Source of the DNA: Candidatus Peregrinibacteria bacterium | GTDB taxonomy: Bacteria > Patescibacteriota > Gracilibacteria > UBA1369 > 2-02-FULL-48-14 | Length of the DNA stretch: 64,000 nt | Direction of reading: 5' to 3' | NCBI GenBank assembly: GCA_018658105.1 | Contig: JABHVW010000001.1 | Coordinates: forward strand, 1-64,000 | Shown: positions 43,749-52,791 of the stretch, piece after piece | Numbering within the stretch: the stretch's first letter is position 1 | How the letters are laid out: each line of letters begins with the position of its first letter | Position numbers and translations under genes: made by a program | The notes under the pieces: model-generated | Databases searched by the model: none | What the model saw: only the letters and a program-made list of their open reading frames with translations | What the model was told of the DNA's origin: nothing

Positions 43749-44590
43749 TCTTCGATTAATTCTGCGGTAACAACTAGCCTTCTTAAAACTGTGCCGACTG
43801 GTGTGCATGTCATTAAGGTCATGATTTTGTCGTCGCCTTGTTCGAGTATGCCAACTTCTTTTGGAGTGACTTCTTTTTTAGATATCACCCTGTAGTGGTA
43901 ATCTACTTGGTCATAGCTTACGAAAATATCGTCGCCTTCTTCGATTTTGGGTAGAAGAGCAAAAACAGTGTTGTAGTCACTTTTCTCCCAGAAAACATTT
44001 GAGCTGTGGCCGGTAATGAAAACATTCCCCTTATCGCCTGGCAAAGCGGTACCGGGGTAATGGACCAAACCATTTAACAGTGAAGAGCGGATCTGGTCTT
44101 CAAGAGCGTTCCAATCTTGACCGATTAATGAATCAAGGCCGAATTCTGGCTCTACTATGCGCGAATTTACATTTATCGCTGGAATCTCTAGCCGGTTTTC
44201 AAATGGTGTTGGCTGAATTCCTAGAGGAAAGATTCCGTCATTTTCTTTTACGATTGTTTCGCTATTTTCGAGTAGATCGACTTCTTTATGTGTTGTCTCA
44301 GCTACAAGAATTTCTTCTTCGGCAGACCAATCTTGAATGCTTGCCATGAAAATCTTGCTATATGAATTTGCGTTTGTGATTGAGAAAAGCAGAGTAAAAA
44401 TTGCCAATGAAGTAAAAACAAATGTACGTAGACTGGCAAATGGGCTCGGCACTCTTAGGCCTAAAATAGCTGTACTAAGCCTTTCGTGCGGCGGAATATC
44501 CATTCGTAAATACTCCTCATCCTCGAGTTCGAGAATCTTTTTGTCGGCCTTAAAAGCTAAATGTGACGTTAAATCTTTTAGTGGATCCAT
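43745..44590 (-). CDS. Sortase family transpeptidase
   Basis: 281 residues. Cytosolic N-terminus (1-54), transmembrane helix (56-72), then the sortase barrel with catalytic His195 (FITGHSSN), Cys262 (LMTCTP) and Arg270/271 (VGTVLRRLVV). The TLxTC-type signature and single N-terminal anchor fit a class D/E-like housekeeping or class C-like sortase. No LPXTG-bearing substrate is obvious in the window. TATAAT (44602-44597, minus) ends 6 nt before the ATG: leaderless. Confidence 0.92.
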   Translation of the reverse strand: MDPLKDLTSHLAFKADKKILELEDEEYLRMDIPPHERLSTAILGLRVPSPFASLRTFVFTSLAIFTLLFSITNANSYSKIFMASIQDWSAEEEILVAETTHKEVDLLENSETIVKENDGIFPLGIQPTPFENRLEIPAINVNSRIVEPEFGLDSLIGQDWNALEDQIRSSLLNGLVHYPGTALPGDKGNVFITGHSSNVFWEKSDYNTVFALLPKIEEGDDIFVSYDQVDYHYRVISKKEVTPKEVGILEQGDDKIMTLMTCTPVGTVLRRLVVTAELIED

Positions 44591-44604
44591 GAACAGATTA
44601 TACC

Positions 44605-45714
44605 TTATTCCATGGTCATAATTCCACCACCTATAAGCTCCTTGCCTCTATAGAGCACGAGTGACTGACCTGCCATAATTGCTCGCTGAGCTTCTTTGAA
44701 TTTCACTCTGTATAATTTGCCTTCTTTTGTGATGGTGCCTTTTGCGAGCTTGCCGTGAGTTCTAATTTTGATATCGAATACTTCGCTTGTGCTTGGCTCC
44801 TCACCTGTTAAGAAATTCGCATCACGCAGTAAAACTTCATCACTATAAAGTTCTTCTTCGTTACCAACTATTAGTACGTTTTTAATTTTATCTATTTTAT
44901 TTACGTAAACTGGGTTTTCTTGACCGCCGACTCCTATGCCTTTTCTTTGGCCGATTGTATAAAAAGGAAGTCCTTTATGGTCACCCATTTCTTCACCATC
45001 TTTAGTTTGAATCTTGCCTTCTTTGTAATCTTGTTTAGCCTTTAAATGGCGGCCTAAAAATGGGAAATATAATTTTTCTGGATAGAAACAAACGCCCTGA
45101 CTCTCTTTCTTGTTTTCTAGCTCTTTCAAGCCATATTTCTTTGCCAACTCTTTTACCTCGGTTTTATTGTATTCACCAATTGGGAAGATCAATTTCTTGA
45201 GCTTATTTTGATTTAAATTATATAAAAAATAGGTTTGATCCTTGGTGTCATCCACGCCTCTAAGAAGCGACACTCTGCCATCTTCTTCTTTTAAAGTTGC
45301 GTAATGGCCGGTTGCTAAATAATCGCAGCCGAGCTCTTCCATCTTTCTGAATAGTTCTCCAAATTTTATAGTTTTGTTACAGCGGACGCATGGGTTTGGA
45401 GTGTTCCCAGCCCTGTGTTCATCTAGAAAATTATCTACGACCTGCTCTTTAAACTTTTGTTCAAGGTTGAGTGAGTAAAAAGGCATGCCGAGTTTTTGGC
45501 AGATGCTACGCGCAAAGATTAATGATTCAATTGAACAGCACTTATTTTGAGGAAATTTTTTCCTTTCATCTAGGTCGACTTCAACAGGGTCGGCCCAAAG
45601 GTTCATATAAATACCGATACACTCGTATCCTTTTTCAATGAGCAGTGCAGCGGCTACAGACGAATCTACGCCACCAGACATTCCAATCAACACTTTCTTT
45701 TTTTGTGAATTCAT
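44605..45714 (-). CDS. mnmA: tRNA-specific 2-thiouridylase
   Basis: Thiolates U34 of tRNA Glu/Gln/Lys using sulfur from IscS. The PP-loop is IGMSGGVDSSVAAALL, the first catalytic Cys lies in NPCVRCNKTIKF, TGHYATL follows, the second Cys lies in SQGVCFYPE, and a C-terminal beta-barrel is present. Length 369 is normal. The iscS partner is at 13967. Confidence 0.97.
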   Translation of the reverse strand: MNSQKKKVLIGMSGGVDSSVAAALLIEKGYECIGIYMNLWADPVEVDLDERKKFPQNKCCSIESLIFARSICQKLGMPFYSLNLEQKFKEQVVDNFLDEHRAGNTPNPCVRCNKTIKFGELFRKMEELGCDYLATGHYATLKEEDGRVSLLRGVDDTKDQTYFLYNLNQNKLKKLIFPIGEYNKTEVKELAKKYGLKELENKKESQGVCFYPEKLYFPFLGRHLKAKQDYKEGKIQTKDGEEMGDHKGLPFYTIGQRKGIGVGGQENPVYVNKIDKIKNVLIVGNEEELYSDEVLLRDANFLTGEEPSTSEVFDIKIRTHGKLAKGTITKEGKLYRVKFKEAQRAIMAGQSLVLYRGKELIGGGIMTME

Positions 45715-45774
45715 AATTCCCTTGTAAAAAGAGTATCGACACTATAAAATTATTAATCAGTCTAGTCAATTTAT

Positions 45775-47736
45775 ATGATATCTAAATTAATTGCTTCTGC
45801 CAGAGAATATTTGCCTACTTTTAATGAAGAACGATTAACTAGTGCTTTTGACTTTGCAAGAAAAGCACACTCTGGTCAACTTAGAAAAAATGGAGCTGAA
45901 TATATAATTCACCCTGTTAAAGCAGCTGAGATTCTGACTACATTACAGGTTGATGAAGACAGTTTAATTGCATGCCTTTTGCATGATGTCCCAGAAGATA
46001 CTGAGCATACTATTGAAGAAATTGAAGGACTTTTTGGTGAGAATGTAGCATTTTTAGTTAACGGGATTACCAAGCTTTCAAAGGTGCATTATCGAGATAT
46101 GATGGAAGCAAGGCAGATTGAATCTTTGAAGAAACTATTTATTCATTGTGCTGAAGATCCTAGAGTTATACTCATAAAACTTGCAGATCGTATGCATAAC
46201 ATGAGCACTATTGATGCTCTTCCACCTGAAAAACGTAATAGGATTGCGAAAGAAACCTTGGAGATTTATGTGCCAATTGCGAATATGCTTGGGATTTGGG
46301 AACTTAAAAACTCTTTGGAAGATTTTTGCTTTAAGGTTTTAGAGCCAAAGCAATATGCGAAAATTGATGCTTTAGTTTTACAAAGTGAGATTGAACAAAG
46401 CATGCTTGTAAAAAGAAGTATTAGTGCAGCTGAAGAACTACTTGCTAAAGCAAAAGTTTCATTCTTGAGAGTTGAAGGTAGACGGAAAAATCACTACGGA
46501 ATCTATAAGAAAATGAAAATTAGTAGGAGCTCGTTTCATGATATTTATGACCTTGTTGGTTTGAGAATTATTCTTGATGATGTTTCTACCTGTTACCAAA
46601 TATTGGGAATCTTACATCAGAACTTTTTGCCTAAACTTGGCCGTTTAAAGGATTATATTGCCTTGCCAAAGAGTAATGGGTATCAGAGTTTGCATACTAC
46701 AGTTTTTGGCATAGATGGAAAGATTACTGAATTTCAGATTCGAACAGAAGATATGCATATTGAGAATGAATATGGTATTGCAGCTCATTATTTCTATAGA
46801 GAAGCTCAGAAAACAAAACAAAAAAATATTAAGAAGAAGCTTTCGAAAAAATATCAGTGGGTTAAACAGATTTTGGACCTGCAAAGAGATGTTAAGAGTA
46901 ATAAACGGTTTATGAGAAATTTAAAATTGGATATTTTTAAAGATAGAATTTTTGTCTTCACTCCGAATGGTGACGTAATTGATCTGCCACAGGGTGCGAT
47001 TGTTATCGATTTCGCCTATCACATACATAGTGATGTTGGGATGCTTGCAGAATTTGCGAATATAAATGGTCAGAAGAAATCTTTGTTTTCGAAGCTGCAT
47101 AATGGTGATGTAATTCATGTGAAAATTTCTGAGTCTGCTGAAGGGCCACAAATTAAATGGCTAAATGCCGTGCAAACTAATTTAGCGCGAACAAGAATTC
47201 GAGAATTTCTACGTGAAAAAGACAAACATGAGTTGCTAGTTGCTGGTGAAGACCTGTTTGATAGCCAGTTGAAATATTATGATATTCAAGGCTCAAAAGC
47301 TTTAACAAAAGACCAAAAAATGATGCTGCTTGAGCATTTTGAAGTAGAAGATTGGGAAAACTTTTTGGTAGCTGTCGGCCATGGAGAAATTGATATTCCT
47401 AGCATTGTTTTTGCACTATTTGCAGATAGATATAATACAAATCGTTCACGTGGTGAAAATCGTTCACCTGGTGATGATGAATTGGCTCTCTGCATACATG
47501 TTCAAGATAGAGTTGGGCTTTTAGGGGATATTGGAAACTTAGTGGCTGAACTAGATATAAATATGTTGGAGATGCATACCTTCCCTGTGGAGCACTCTGG
47601 TGAGCATAAAATTAAGATTTGCATACGCTTTAGTGATTTGGCGCAATACATAAAACTGCTTCGCTCTTTAAACTGTATGCCCGAAGTTATTGCTGTGAAT
47701 CGCCTTGAAACTCTTGAAGAAGTTCAGACATTTTAA
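45775..47736 (+). CDS. rel: Bifunctional (p)ppGpp synthetase/hydrolase (RelA/SpoT)
   Basis: 653 residues, full long-Rel architecture. The hydrolase HD domain has CLLHDVPEDTE and KLADRMHNM intact, so hydrolysis is likely active. The synthetase domain has RVEGRRKNHYGIYKKM, DLVGLRIIL and LPKSNGYQSLHTTVFG; TGS follows (FVFTPNGDVIDLPQGA), and the C-terminal ACT region ends in a regulatory fold. Controls the stringent response. Its last 50 bp overlap the convergent HisA-like gene. Confidence 0.96.
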   Translation: MISKLIASAREYLPTFNEERLTSAFDFARKAHSGQLRKNGAEYIIHPVKAAEILTTLQVDEDSLIACLLHDVPEDTEHTIEEIEGLFGENVAFLVNGITKLSKVHYRDMMEARQIESLKKLFIHCAEDPRVILIKLADRMHNMSTIDALPPEKRNRIAKETLEIYVPIANMLGIWELKNSLEDFCFKVLEPKQYAKIDALVLQSEIEQSMLVKRSISAAEELLAKAKVSFLRVEGRRKNHYGIYKKMKISRSSFHDIYDLVGLRIILDDVSTCYQILGILHQNFLPKLGRLKDYIALPKSNGYQSLHTTVFGIDGKITEFQIRTEDMHIENEYGIAAHYFYREAQKTKQKNIKKKLSKKYQWVKQILDLQRDVKSNKRFMRNLKLDIFKDRIFVFTPNGDVIDLPQGAIVIDFAYHIHSDVGMLAEFANINGQKKSLFSKLHNGDVIHVKISESAEGPQIKWLNAVQTNLARTRIREFLREKDKHELLVAGEDLFDSQLKYYDIQGSKALTKDQKMMLLEHFEVEDWENFLVAVGHGEIDIPSIVFALFADRYNTNRSRGENRSPGDDELALCIHVQDRVGLLGDIGNLVAELDINMLEMHTFPVEHSGEHKIKICIRFSDLAQYIKLLRSLNCMPEVIAVNRLETLEEVQTF

Positions 47737-48358
47737 GATCTCCTTCATACAAAGCCCTAGCAATAATTATTCCTGATACACCGGCGCGCTTTAAAAGCTC
47801 GACGTGGTTTTTAGTTGCGATACCACCAGAGGCGTAAATTGTTTTCTTAGAGAAGTAGACACATTTCTCCATAAGATCGAAGTTTGGCTGGAAGAGAGTT
47901 CCCTCTGCATTTAGATCTTTTACGAGTATGTCATCGAAGCCTGTGTTTGAGAGTTGTTCACATAAATCAGGTGCGTCTTCGTAATGTTTTAGCATCAACC
48001 CAGCGAGTAACTTTTCTTTACCAAATTGAGTGATTGCATCTTGGTAAATCTCAGATGCAGACTGTCCAAGCACTATTCTATCTGCGCCGTTTGAAAGAAG
48101 TCTTTTAATTTTTTCTGTGTCACGTACTTGGCCGGCCCACCACAGTTCACCCGTGAAAAGTTCACGATATTCTGGGAGCCTTGCCTCTTGATCTCCATCT
48201 AGATCTACTATAAAAATTGTCTTTGCGCCTTCTTTAGCAAAGAACTCAACATATGTTTTTGGTGACTTTGCATAGATTTTTTTCTCGGCGTTTTCGTTTC
48301 CTTTATACAAAGAAACCAACTTTCCATTTTGAATGAAGATGGCTGGGATGATTTGCAT
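47687..48358 (-). CDS. HisA/HisF-like TIM-barrel protein without the first catalytic Asp
   Basis: 223 residues aligning along HisA: IIPAIFIQNGKLVSLYKG, IVDLDGD, VKDLNAEGTLFQPN, ASGGIA and GIIIARALYEG. HisA needs an Asp in IPA(I/L)D; here that residue is Phe8. The phosphate-binding GGG(V/I)R is AGQVR. Asp148, matching the second Asp, is kept. No other his genes are in the window. It probably does not catalyse the HisA isomerisation; the true substrate is unknown. 2 bp downstream of ychF. Confidence 0.8.
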   Translation of the reverse strand: MQIIPAIFIQNGKLVSLYKGNENAEKKIYAKSPKTYVEFFAKEGAKTIFIVDLDGDQEARLPEYRELFTGELWWAGQVRDTEKIKRLLSNGADRIVLGQSASEIYQDAITQFGKEKLLAGLMLKHYEDAPDLCEQLSNTGFDDILVKDLNAEGTLFQPNFDLMEKCVYFSKKTIYASGGIATKNHVELLKRAGVSGIIIARALYEGDLKMSELLQEFQGDSQQ

Positions 48359-48360
48359 AT

Positions 48361-49455
48361 TTAGGAATTGAAGCGGAAGTGCATGACGTCACCGTCTTTT
48401 ACAATGTACTCCTTGCCTTCTAGGCGCATCAATCCTTTTTCTTTTGAAGCTTGTTCCCCACCCTGTTCTACAAAATCTTGGTATGCAATTACTTCGGCTC
48501 GTATAAATCCATCTTGGAAGTCGGTGTGAATAACACCGGCTGCTTCTGGTGCAGTTGCTCCCTTTTTTACAGTCCAAGCTCGAACCTCTTGTACACCTGC
48601 TGTGAAATATGTTTGTAGGTTCAAAAGCTCATATGCCTCGCGGATTAGCAGATTTAGACCAGTTTCTTTAAGGCCAAGCTCGCTGAGGTATGCTTTTGCT
48701 TCTTCTTTATCAAAATCGATTAATTCAGATTCGACTTTTGCAGAAATTGGAATAACTTTTGTATTATCTGGTGCTTCAATTTGCTTGCGAAGCTCTTCTG
48801 TACTCACGATTCCAACCTCTGTTTCGTGCACATTTACAATGTACATGATTGGTTTTAGAGTGATTAAATGTAGATCGCGTAGCATTTCTAACTCCTCTTC
48901 ATCTAAATCAATATTTACTGCAAGAGTACCTGCTTCAAGTTGAGGTAAGATTTTTTCGAGTAGCTCATGGTAGATTTTCTTCGCTTTGTCACCACTTCGT
49001 GCTTCACCTGCTGATTTAAGCATTCTTTTTTCTATTGTTTGCAAATCTGCAAGAATTAATTCAGATTCAATAATTTCTCTATCACGTTTTGGATGAACTG
49101 AATCATGCACATGTGTTACGTCGTCATCTGCAAAATGGCGTACAACCTGAGCGATTGCGTCACATTGGCGGATATGTGAGAGGAATTGATTTCCTAGCCC
49201 CTCACCCTGACTTGCACCTTTTACAAGGCCAGCTACATCTACAAATTCCACAATTGTTGGCAGAATTTTTTTCGGCTGAACAATGTCAGAAAGCCTCTGG
49301 AGCCTTTCATCTGGCACCTCAACAACCCCAACATTTGGGTCAATTGTACAAAAAGGATAATTTGCCGCTTGTGCAGATTGAGTTTTTGTTAGAGCGTTGA
49401 AGAGTGTTGACTTCCCAACGTTTGGCAGACCGACAATAGCTATTTGTAGACTCAT
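48361..49455 (-). CDS. ychF: YchF/OLA1 family ribosome-associated ATPase
   Basis: OBG-type P-loop protein. G1 is GLPNVGKSTLFNAL, followed by YPFCTIDPNVGVVEVPDERL, G3 DVAGLVKGASQGEGLGN (with the YchF-typical form) and a C-terminal TGS domain. The family binds ribosomes and prefers ATP. Length 364 is normal. The promoter TTGACG-18-TACAAT ends 7 nt before the ATG, so a leaderless transcript is predicted. Confidence 0.97.
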   Translation of the reverse strand: MSLQIAIVGLPNVGKSTLFNALTKTQSAQAANYPFCTIDPNVGVVEVPDERLQRLSDIVQPKKILPTIVEFVDVAGLVKGASQGEGLGNQFLSHIRQCDAIAQVVRHFADDDVTHVHDSVHPKRDREIIESELILADLQTIEKRMLKSAGEARSGDKAKKIYHELLEKILPQLEAGTLAVNIDLDEEELEMLRDLHLITLKPIMYIVNVHETEVGIVSTEELRKQIEAPDNTKVIPISAKVESELIDFDKEEAKAYLSELGLKETGLNLLIREAYELLNLQTYFTAGVQEVRAWTVKKGATAPEAAGVIHTDFQDGFIRAEVIAYQDFVEQGGEQASKEKGLMRLEGKEYIVKDGDVMHFRFNS

Positions 49456-49462
49456 TGCGGGG

Positions 49463-49492
49463 ATTGTAGCGCTTAAAGATTGATCTCGTCAA
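49463..49492 (-). promoter_or_regulatory. ychF promoter
   Basis: Minus strand TTGACG (49492-49487), 18-bp spacer, TACAAT (49468-49463), then 7 nt to the ATG. It lies inside the 3' end of the upstream 106-residue gene. Confidence 0.82.
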
Positions 49493-49793
49493 CGCTGCTA
49501 ATAAGTGTGCAGCCTTTATTTTTCACGAGTGTGGTGAACTCGAGGTCAGTTTGCATGTCATTTGGCATTAGAATGTAAGGCCACCCAGCCTTTGCTGCGC
49601 TTCTGAGTAAGCTTAAAGTAGTCGCGCGCGCTATGAGTGGTTTTTTGAAATATTTGTAAATTACTGCTAGGTCTCCTTTCACTCGCATTGTGTCTAAATT
49701 GATCTCAAAAAGGTCTGCATCGTTAATCACACGTTTTAATTGTTTGACTAGCAAGGCGAAACTTTCAGGCTCGATTTTTAATACTTTTTTCAT
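49473..49793 (-). CDS. Small protein of unknown function, faintly AroD-like
   Basis: 106 residues. The order FEINLDTM, KPLIARATT, a LLRSAAKAGWPYILMP helix-strand and GCTLISSVDE faintly resembles a cut-down type I dehydroquinate dehydratase barrel, but it is less than half that length and I see no catalytic Lys/His arrangement. No function is claimed. Precedes ychF, whose promoter is inside it. Confidence 0.5.
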   Translation of the reverse strand: MKKVLKIEPESFALLVKQLKRVINDADLFEINLDTMRVKGDLAVIYKYFKKPLIARATTLSLLRSAAKAGWPYILMPNDMQTDLEFTTLVKNKGCTLISSVDEINL

Positions 49794-49839
49794 CTGTAAC
49801 GCTATGCTAAACTAAAGTTCGACGCCAATCAAACAATCC

Positions 49840-51009
49840 ATGACTGAGGAGCCAATTATTCCAAACGATTTATACATAGAAAGTTTTGCTGGGAAACTAG
49901 AAAATTATCCTTGGCTTGCAGAACAGCTTTTTGGGAATAGTGTTGCACATTACTTGGCGATTCTTGCCGTTGTGGCTTTGGTTTATGGTGTTTCGAAAGC
50001 TATTACATATTTTGTGGAACATTATGCATCCAAGTTTGCGCACCGCACAAAAAATGCTTTAGATGATGTGATTCTGAAAACAGTTCACCAGAGCGTTACA
50101 TTCATTTTGGTTTTGGCTACGATGTATCTGGGAATTCGAACTTTGAATGTGCCTGAAGTCGTACATGAATATACGGCAAAGGCTGTGTTTATTTTGTTCA
50201 CACTGAAAATTGTTAAAGAGCTTGAGAATGTTTTTGAGTTTATGATTCGTAATTATCTGGAGCCTTATGCAAGAAGGCAAAGAGGACTGGTTAAAACCTT
50301 TGTGCCGCCGCTTCTGCATTTTTCTAGGATTATTCTCTGGGTTTTTGCTGCTCTGCTAATTGCAAGCAACCTTGGTTACAATATTAATTCCTTAATCGCT
50401 GGTTTGGGAGTTGGTGGAATTGCTTTTGCACTGGGGGCGCAGCAAACTTTAAGTAATATTTTCGGATCGATTTCACTTCTTGTGGATCAGCCCTTTAAAA
50501 TTGGGGATTGGATTGAGGTGAATGATGTGAGTGGTACTGTGCTTGAAATTGGCCTGAGGAGCACGAAAATTGAAACGATAAATATGAGCATTGTGTCTAT
50601 GCCGAATGAGACTTTGGCACAGGCGACAATTTCAAATGAATCTCGAAGAAATATGTTCCATGTTTCACACAACCTTGCATTTACTTATGGAACTTCTCTG
50701 ACAAAACTTCGCAAGGTAATGAAAGATATTGAGGCAATGTTGAAGAGGGATAAAGATATTGATCGTGACACGGTTCGAGTGAGGTTTTTGGAGTTTGGAG
50801 ATAGCTCGCTTCAAGTAAATGTTTTTTATTACATTACTGACATTTCGACTTACTCCAGAATTATGGAGATTAAAGAGAGGATTAACTTGAAAATTAAGGA
50901 GAGAGCTGAGAAGATTGGCGCAGAAATGGCATTCCCTACTCAATCATTGCATTTAGAATATGAACACGATAAAGCCAAAACTCGTAAGCGTAGAAAAGCT
51001 AACAAGTGA
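49840..51009 (+). CDS. mscS: MscS family mechanosensitive channel
   Basis: 389 residues. Hydrophobic helices near residues 35-55, 85-105, 115-135 and 165-185, then the pore helix TM3 (LIAGLGVGGIAFALGAQQTLSNIFGSI) and the cytosolic beta domain (PFKIGDWIEVNDVSGTVLEIGLRSTKI). Releases solutes on osmotic downshock. The 3' end overlaps the FNR-like gene by 50 bp, so they are cotranscribed. Confidence 0.93.
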   Translation: MTEEPIIPNDLYIESFAGKLENYPWLAEQLFGNSVAHYLAILAVVALVYGVSKAITYFVEHYASKFAHRTKNALDDVILKTVHQSVTFILVLATMYLGIRTLNVPEVVHEYTAKAVFILFTLKIVKELENVFEFMIRNYLEPYARRQRGLVKTFVPPLLHFSRIILWVFAALLIASNLGYNINSLIAGLGVGGIAFALGAQQTLSNIFGSISLLVDQPFKIGDWIEVNDVSGTVLEIGLRSTKIETINMSIVSMPNETLAQATISNESRRNMFHVSHNLAFTYGTSLTKLRKVMKDIEAMLKRDKDIDRDTVRVRFLEFGDSSLQVNVFYYITDISTYSRIMEIKERINLKIKERAEKIGAEMAFPTQSLHLEYEHDKAKTRKRRKANK

Positions 51010-51661
51010 TGTATTTCACTATGAATTTGCCTTTGAAGCTGAGCCGGTGGATTTTACTCCGGGTCAATTTTTTATATTAAAAGTTGAAGATGGGAAAGAG
51101 CCGCCAGTGAATCGTTCTTATTCGATTGAGAGTGCTCCTCGGTCTGATGGATTTGCTCTATGCGTGAAATTGATTGAAGGTGGGCGTGGATCTGAATATT
51201 TTCGCTCAATGGAAGTTGGTGCGACTCCAGAATTTATGGCTCCATTTGGGCATTTTGTTTTGAAGGAAGACGACGACAAAGACATTGTTATGGTTGCGAC
51301 GGGTACAGGCCTTGCGCCATTTATGAGTATGTTGAGGGTTTTGTTTGAACGAGGCTTTAAGAGGAATATTAAGCTGCTTTTTGGGGTTCGTCATGAGGAA
51401 GATCTTTTTTACATGGATCAGCTAAATGCTTGGGCTGCTAAACATGAGAATTTTGAACTGATTGTTACGCTTTCTCGACCTGAAGCTGAATGGGCTGGTG
51501 AAAAAGGCCGTGTTACAGAACATTTCGATGCAATGAGCATTGAATCGAGCCAGGTTTATATTTGTGGAGGTGGTCAAATGGTGAAAGACATACGAGAAAT
51601 GGCTCTAAATAAAGGTTTAGAGAAGAGCTCAATTTATTTTGAGCAGTTTACTTCGATATAA
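50960..51661 (+). CDS. Ferredoxin-NADP reductase-like flavoprotein
   Basis: 233 residues: FAD domain with RSYSIESAP (RxYS motif) and the NAD(P) domain with ATGTGLAPFMSML and CGGGQMVKDI. No Fe-S domain is attached. The redox partner is not visible in the window. Start ATG 50960 lies within mscS and is required to complete the first FAD-domain strand. tRNA-Phe lies 4 bp past its stop on the other strand. Confidence 0.9.
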   Translation: MNTIKPKLVSVEKLTSDVFHYEFAFEAEPVDFTPGQFFILKVEDGKEPPVNRSYSIESAPRSDGFALCVKLIEGGRGSEYFRSMEVGATPEFMAPFGHFVLKEDDDKDIVMVATGTGLAPFMSMLRVLFERGFKRNIKLLFGVRHEEDLFYMDQLNAWAAKHENFELIVTLSRPEAEWAGEKGRVTEHFDAMSIESSQVYICGGGQMVKDIREMALNKGLEKSSIYFEQFTSI

Positions 51662-51664
51662 AGT

Positions 51665-51739
51665 TGGTGCCGCGAGGCGGATTTGAACCACCGACACGAG
51701 GATTTTCAATCCTCTGCTCTACCCCTGAGCTACCGCGGC
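51665..51739 (-). tRNA. tRNA-Phe (GAA)
   Basis: 75 nt with encoded CCA: acceptor GCCGCGG/TCGCGGC, U8-A9, D-arm GCTCAGGGGTAGAGC, anticodon loop TTGAAAA, T-arm CGGTGGTTCAAATCCGCC region. Promoter at 51767-51794. Confidence 0.97.
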
Positions 51740-51766
51740 ACACTATTTGTGCGAAACACATTCGCT

Positions 51767-51794
51767 AGTTTACGGATTTCTGAGTTTAGTGCAA
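51767..51794 (-). promoter_or_regulatory. tRNA-Phe promoter
   Basis: Minus strand TTGCAC (51794-51789), 16-bp spacer, TAAACT (51772-51767), about 28 nt upstream of the mature 5' end. Confidence 0.65.
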
Positions 51795-51827
51795 TCCAAA
51801 GTTTGTGTTTTATTCGTGAAAAAAGGC

Positions 51828-51856
51828 TTGCGCTTCTGTTGAAGCCGTTTTATACT
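51828..51856 (+). promoter_or_regulatory. rpmG promoter
   Basis: TTGCGC (51828-51833), 17-bp spacer, TATACT (51851-51856). Leader about 15 nt. Confidence 0.75.
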
Positions 51857-51877
51857 CCCTGAGCTTTAATAAAACTT

Positions 51878-52075
51878 ATGGCTAAAGGAAAATCAGTTGC
51901 GTATGTATGGGTCTGCTCAAAAACCAAGAGAGAAAATGGTTCTGGGAGAGCTCGTCGTGAAAAAATCAAAGAAATGACAAAATTGCGTTACTGTCCAGCT
52001 TTAAGAGTACGCACGAAACACAAAGCTAAAGCAGTTAAGAAAGGTGGTACTAAAGCACTAGCTAACGCCAAGTAA
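51878..52075 (+). CDS. rpmG: 50S ribosomal protein L33 (bL33)
   Basis: 65 residues with the L33 pattern VWVCSKTKRENGSG ... KLRYCPALRVRTKHKAK. Only two Cys remain, so it is the zinc-free or half-site form. A basic C-terminal tail is longer than usual. The last 18 bp overlap the convergent VIT-family gene. Confidence 0.85.
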   Translation: MAKGKSVAYVWVCSKTKRENGSGRARREKIKEMTKLRYCPALRVRTKHKAKAVKKGGTKALANAK

Positions 52076-52753
52076 TCCAGCGAGTACGCTTCCTACAAAA
52101 TATGCTATGGCTGCTGCAAGGCCGCCTATTCCTGTTGTCTCTAAACCTGAAAGAAGCCAGTTTTGCTTGGAGAATCGAGCTTTAATTGTGCCTACGACAA
52201 ACAAGGCAATTAGGGTTGCTAGAGAGGTAATTGCGAACATGTCCCCTTCCCAACTAAAGAGAGATTGGTAGACGTAGCCGCTAAGTGGGATTATGCCCAC
52301 AACAAGGAAGGACCAAAATGTGGCAATGGCGCCTTTTTTGGGATCTATGTTTTCTTCGATTACGTTGAATTCGTGATTGAGCATTACTTTCACCCAGATG
52401 TCTGGATCGCTAGTAATGACCTTTTGTGCTCTGTCGAGATTTTCGTCTTTGAAACCGAAAGATTTCAATATTGTTTTAACTTCTTTTTGCTCCTCTTCTG
52501 GCTTTTCTTCTATAGATTTGTATTCGATTTGCTTAATGTATTGAATTCGTTGAAGTTCAGCTTTATCGCTGGAGTACTTTGCTGCGGCCATTGAAAAGCC
52601 GTCTGCAAGGAGGTTTGCGAAGCCAAGGATGAGAATGACAGGCGTAGAGAGCTGAGCGCCCACAACACCAGCTACGACGGCGAAAGTCGTGATTGCGCCA
52701 TCAATCCCGCCATAAACGAAATCTGGGAGCCAATTGTACTTTAGTTTTTTCAT
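52058..52753 (-). CDS. VIT1/CCC1 family transporter
   Basis: About 231 residues. Opening FVYGGIDGAITTFAVVAGVVGA and FANLLADGFSMAAAKYSSDKAE are the hallmark of vacuolar iron transporter-type proteins. A charged cytosolic segment (residues ~70-130) is the metal-binding helix region, and three further transmembrane helices follow. Likely exports or stores Fe/Mn. TATTCT (52769-52764, minus) sits 10 nt before the ATG at 52753 and 1 nt before the ATG at 52762, which favours the later start. Confidence 0.88.
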   Translation of the reverse strand: MKKLKYNWLPDFVYGGIDGAITTFAVVAGVVGAQLSTPVILILGFANLLADGFSMAAAKYSSDKAELQRIQYIKQIEYKSIEEKPEEEQKEVKTILKSFGFKDENLDRAQKVITSDPDIWVKVMLNHEFNVIEENIDPKKGAIATFWSFLVVGIIPLSGYVYQSLFSWEGDMFAITSLATLIALFVVGTIKARFSKQNWLLSGLETTGIGGLAAAIAYFVGSVLAGLLGVS

Positions 52754-52791
52754 ATCGGGCATTAGAATACACCCGGCTTAAAAATATTACT

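Noticed and set aside
52754-52762. Earlier ATG of the VIT-family gene
   Set aside because: It lies 1 nt from the -10 hexamer; the ATG at 52753 is spaced like other starts here.
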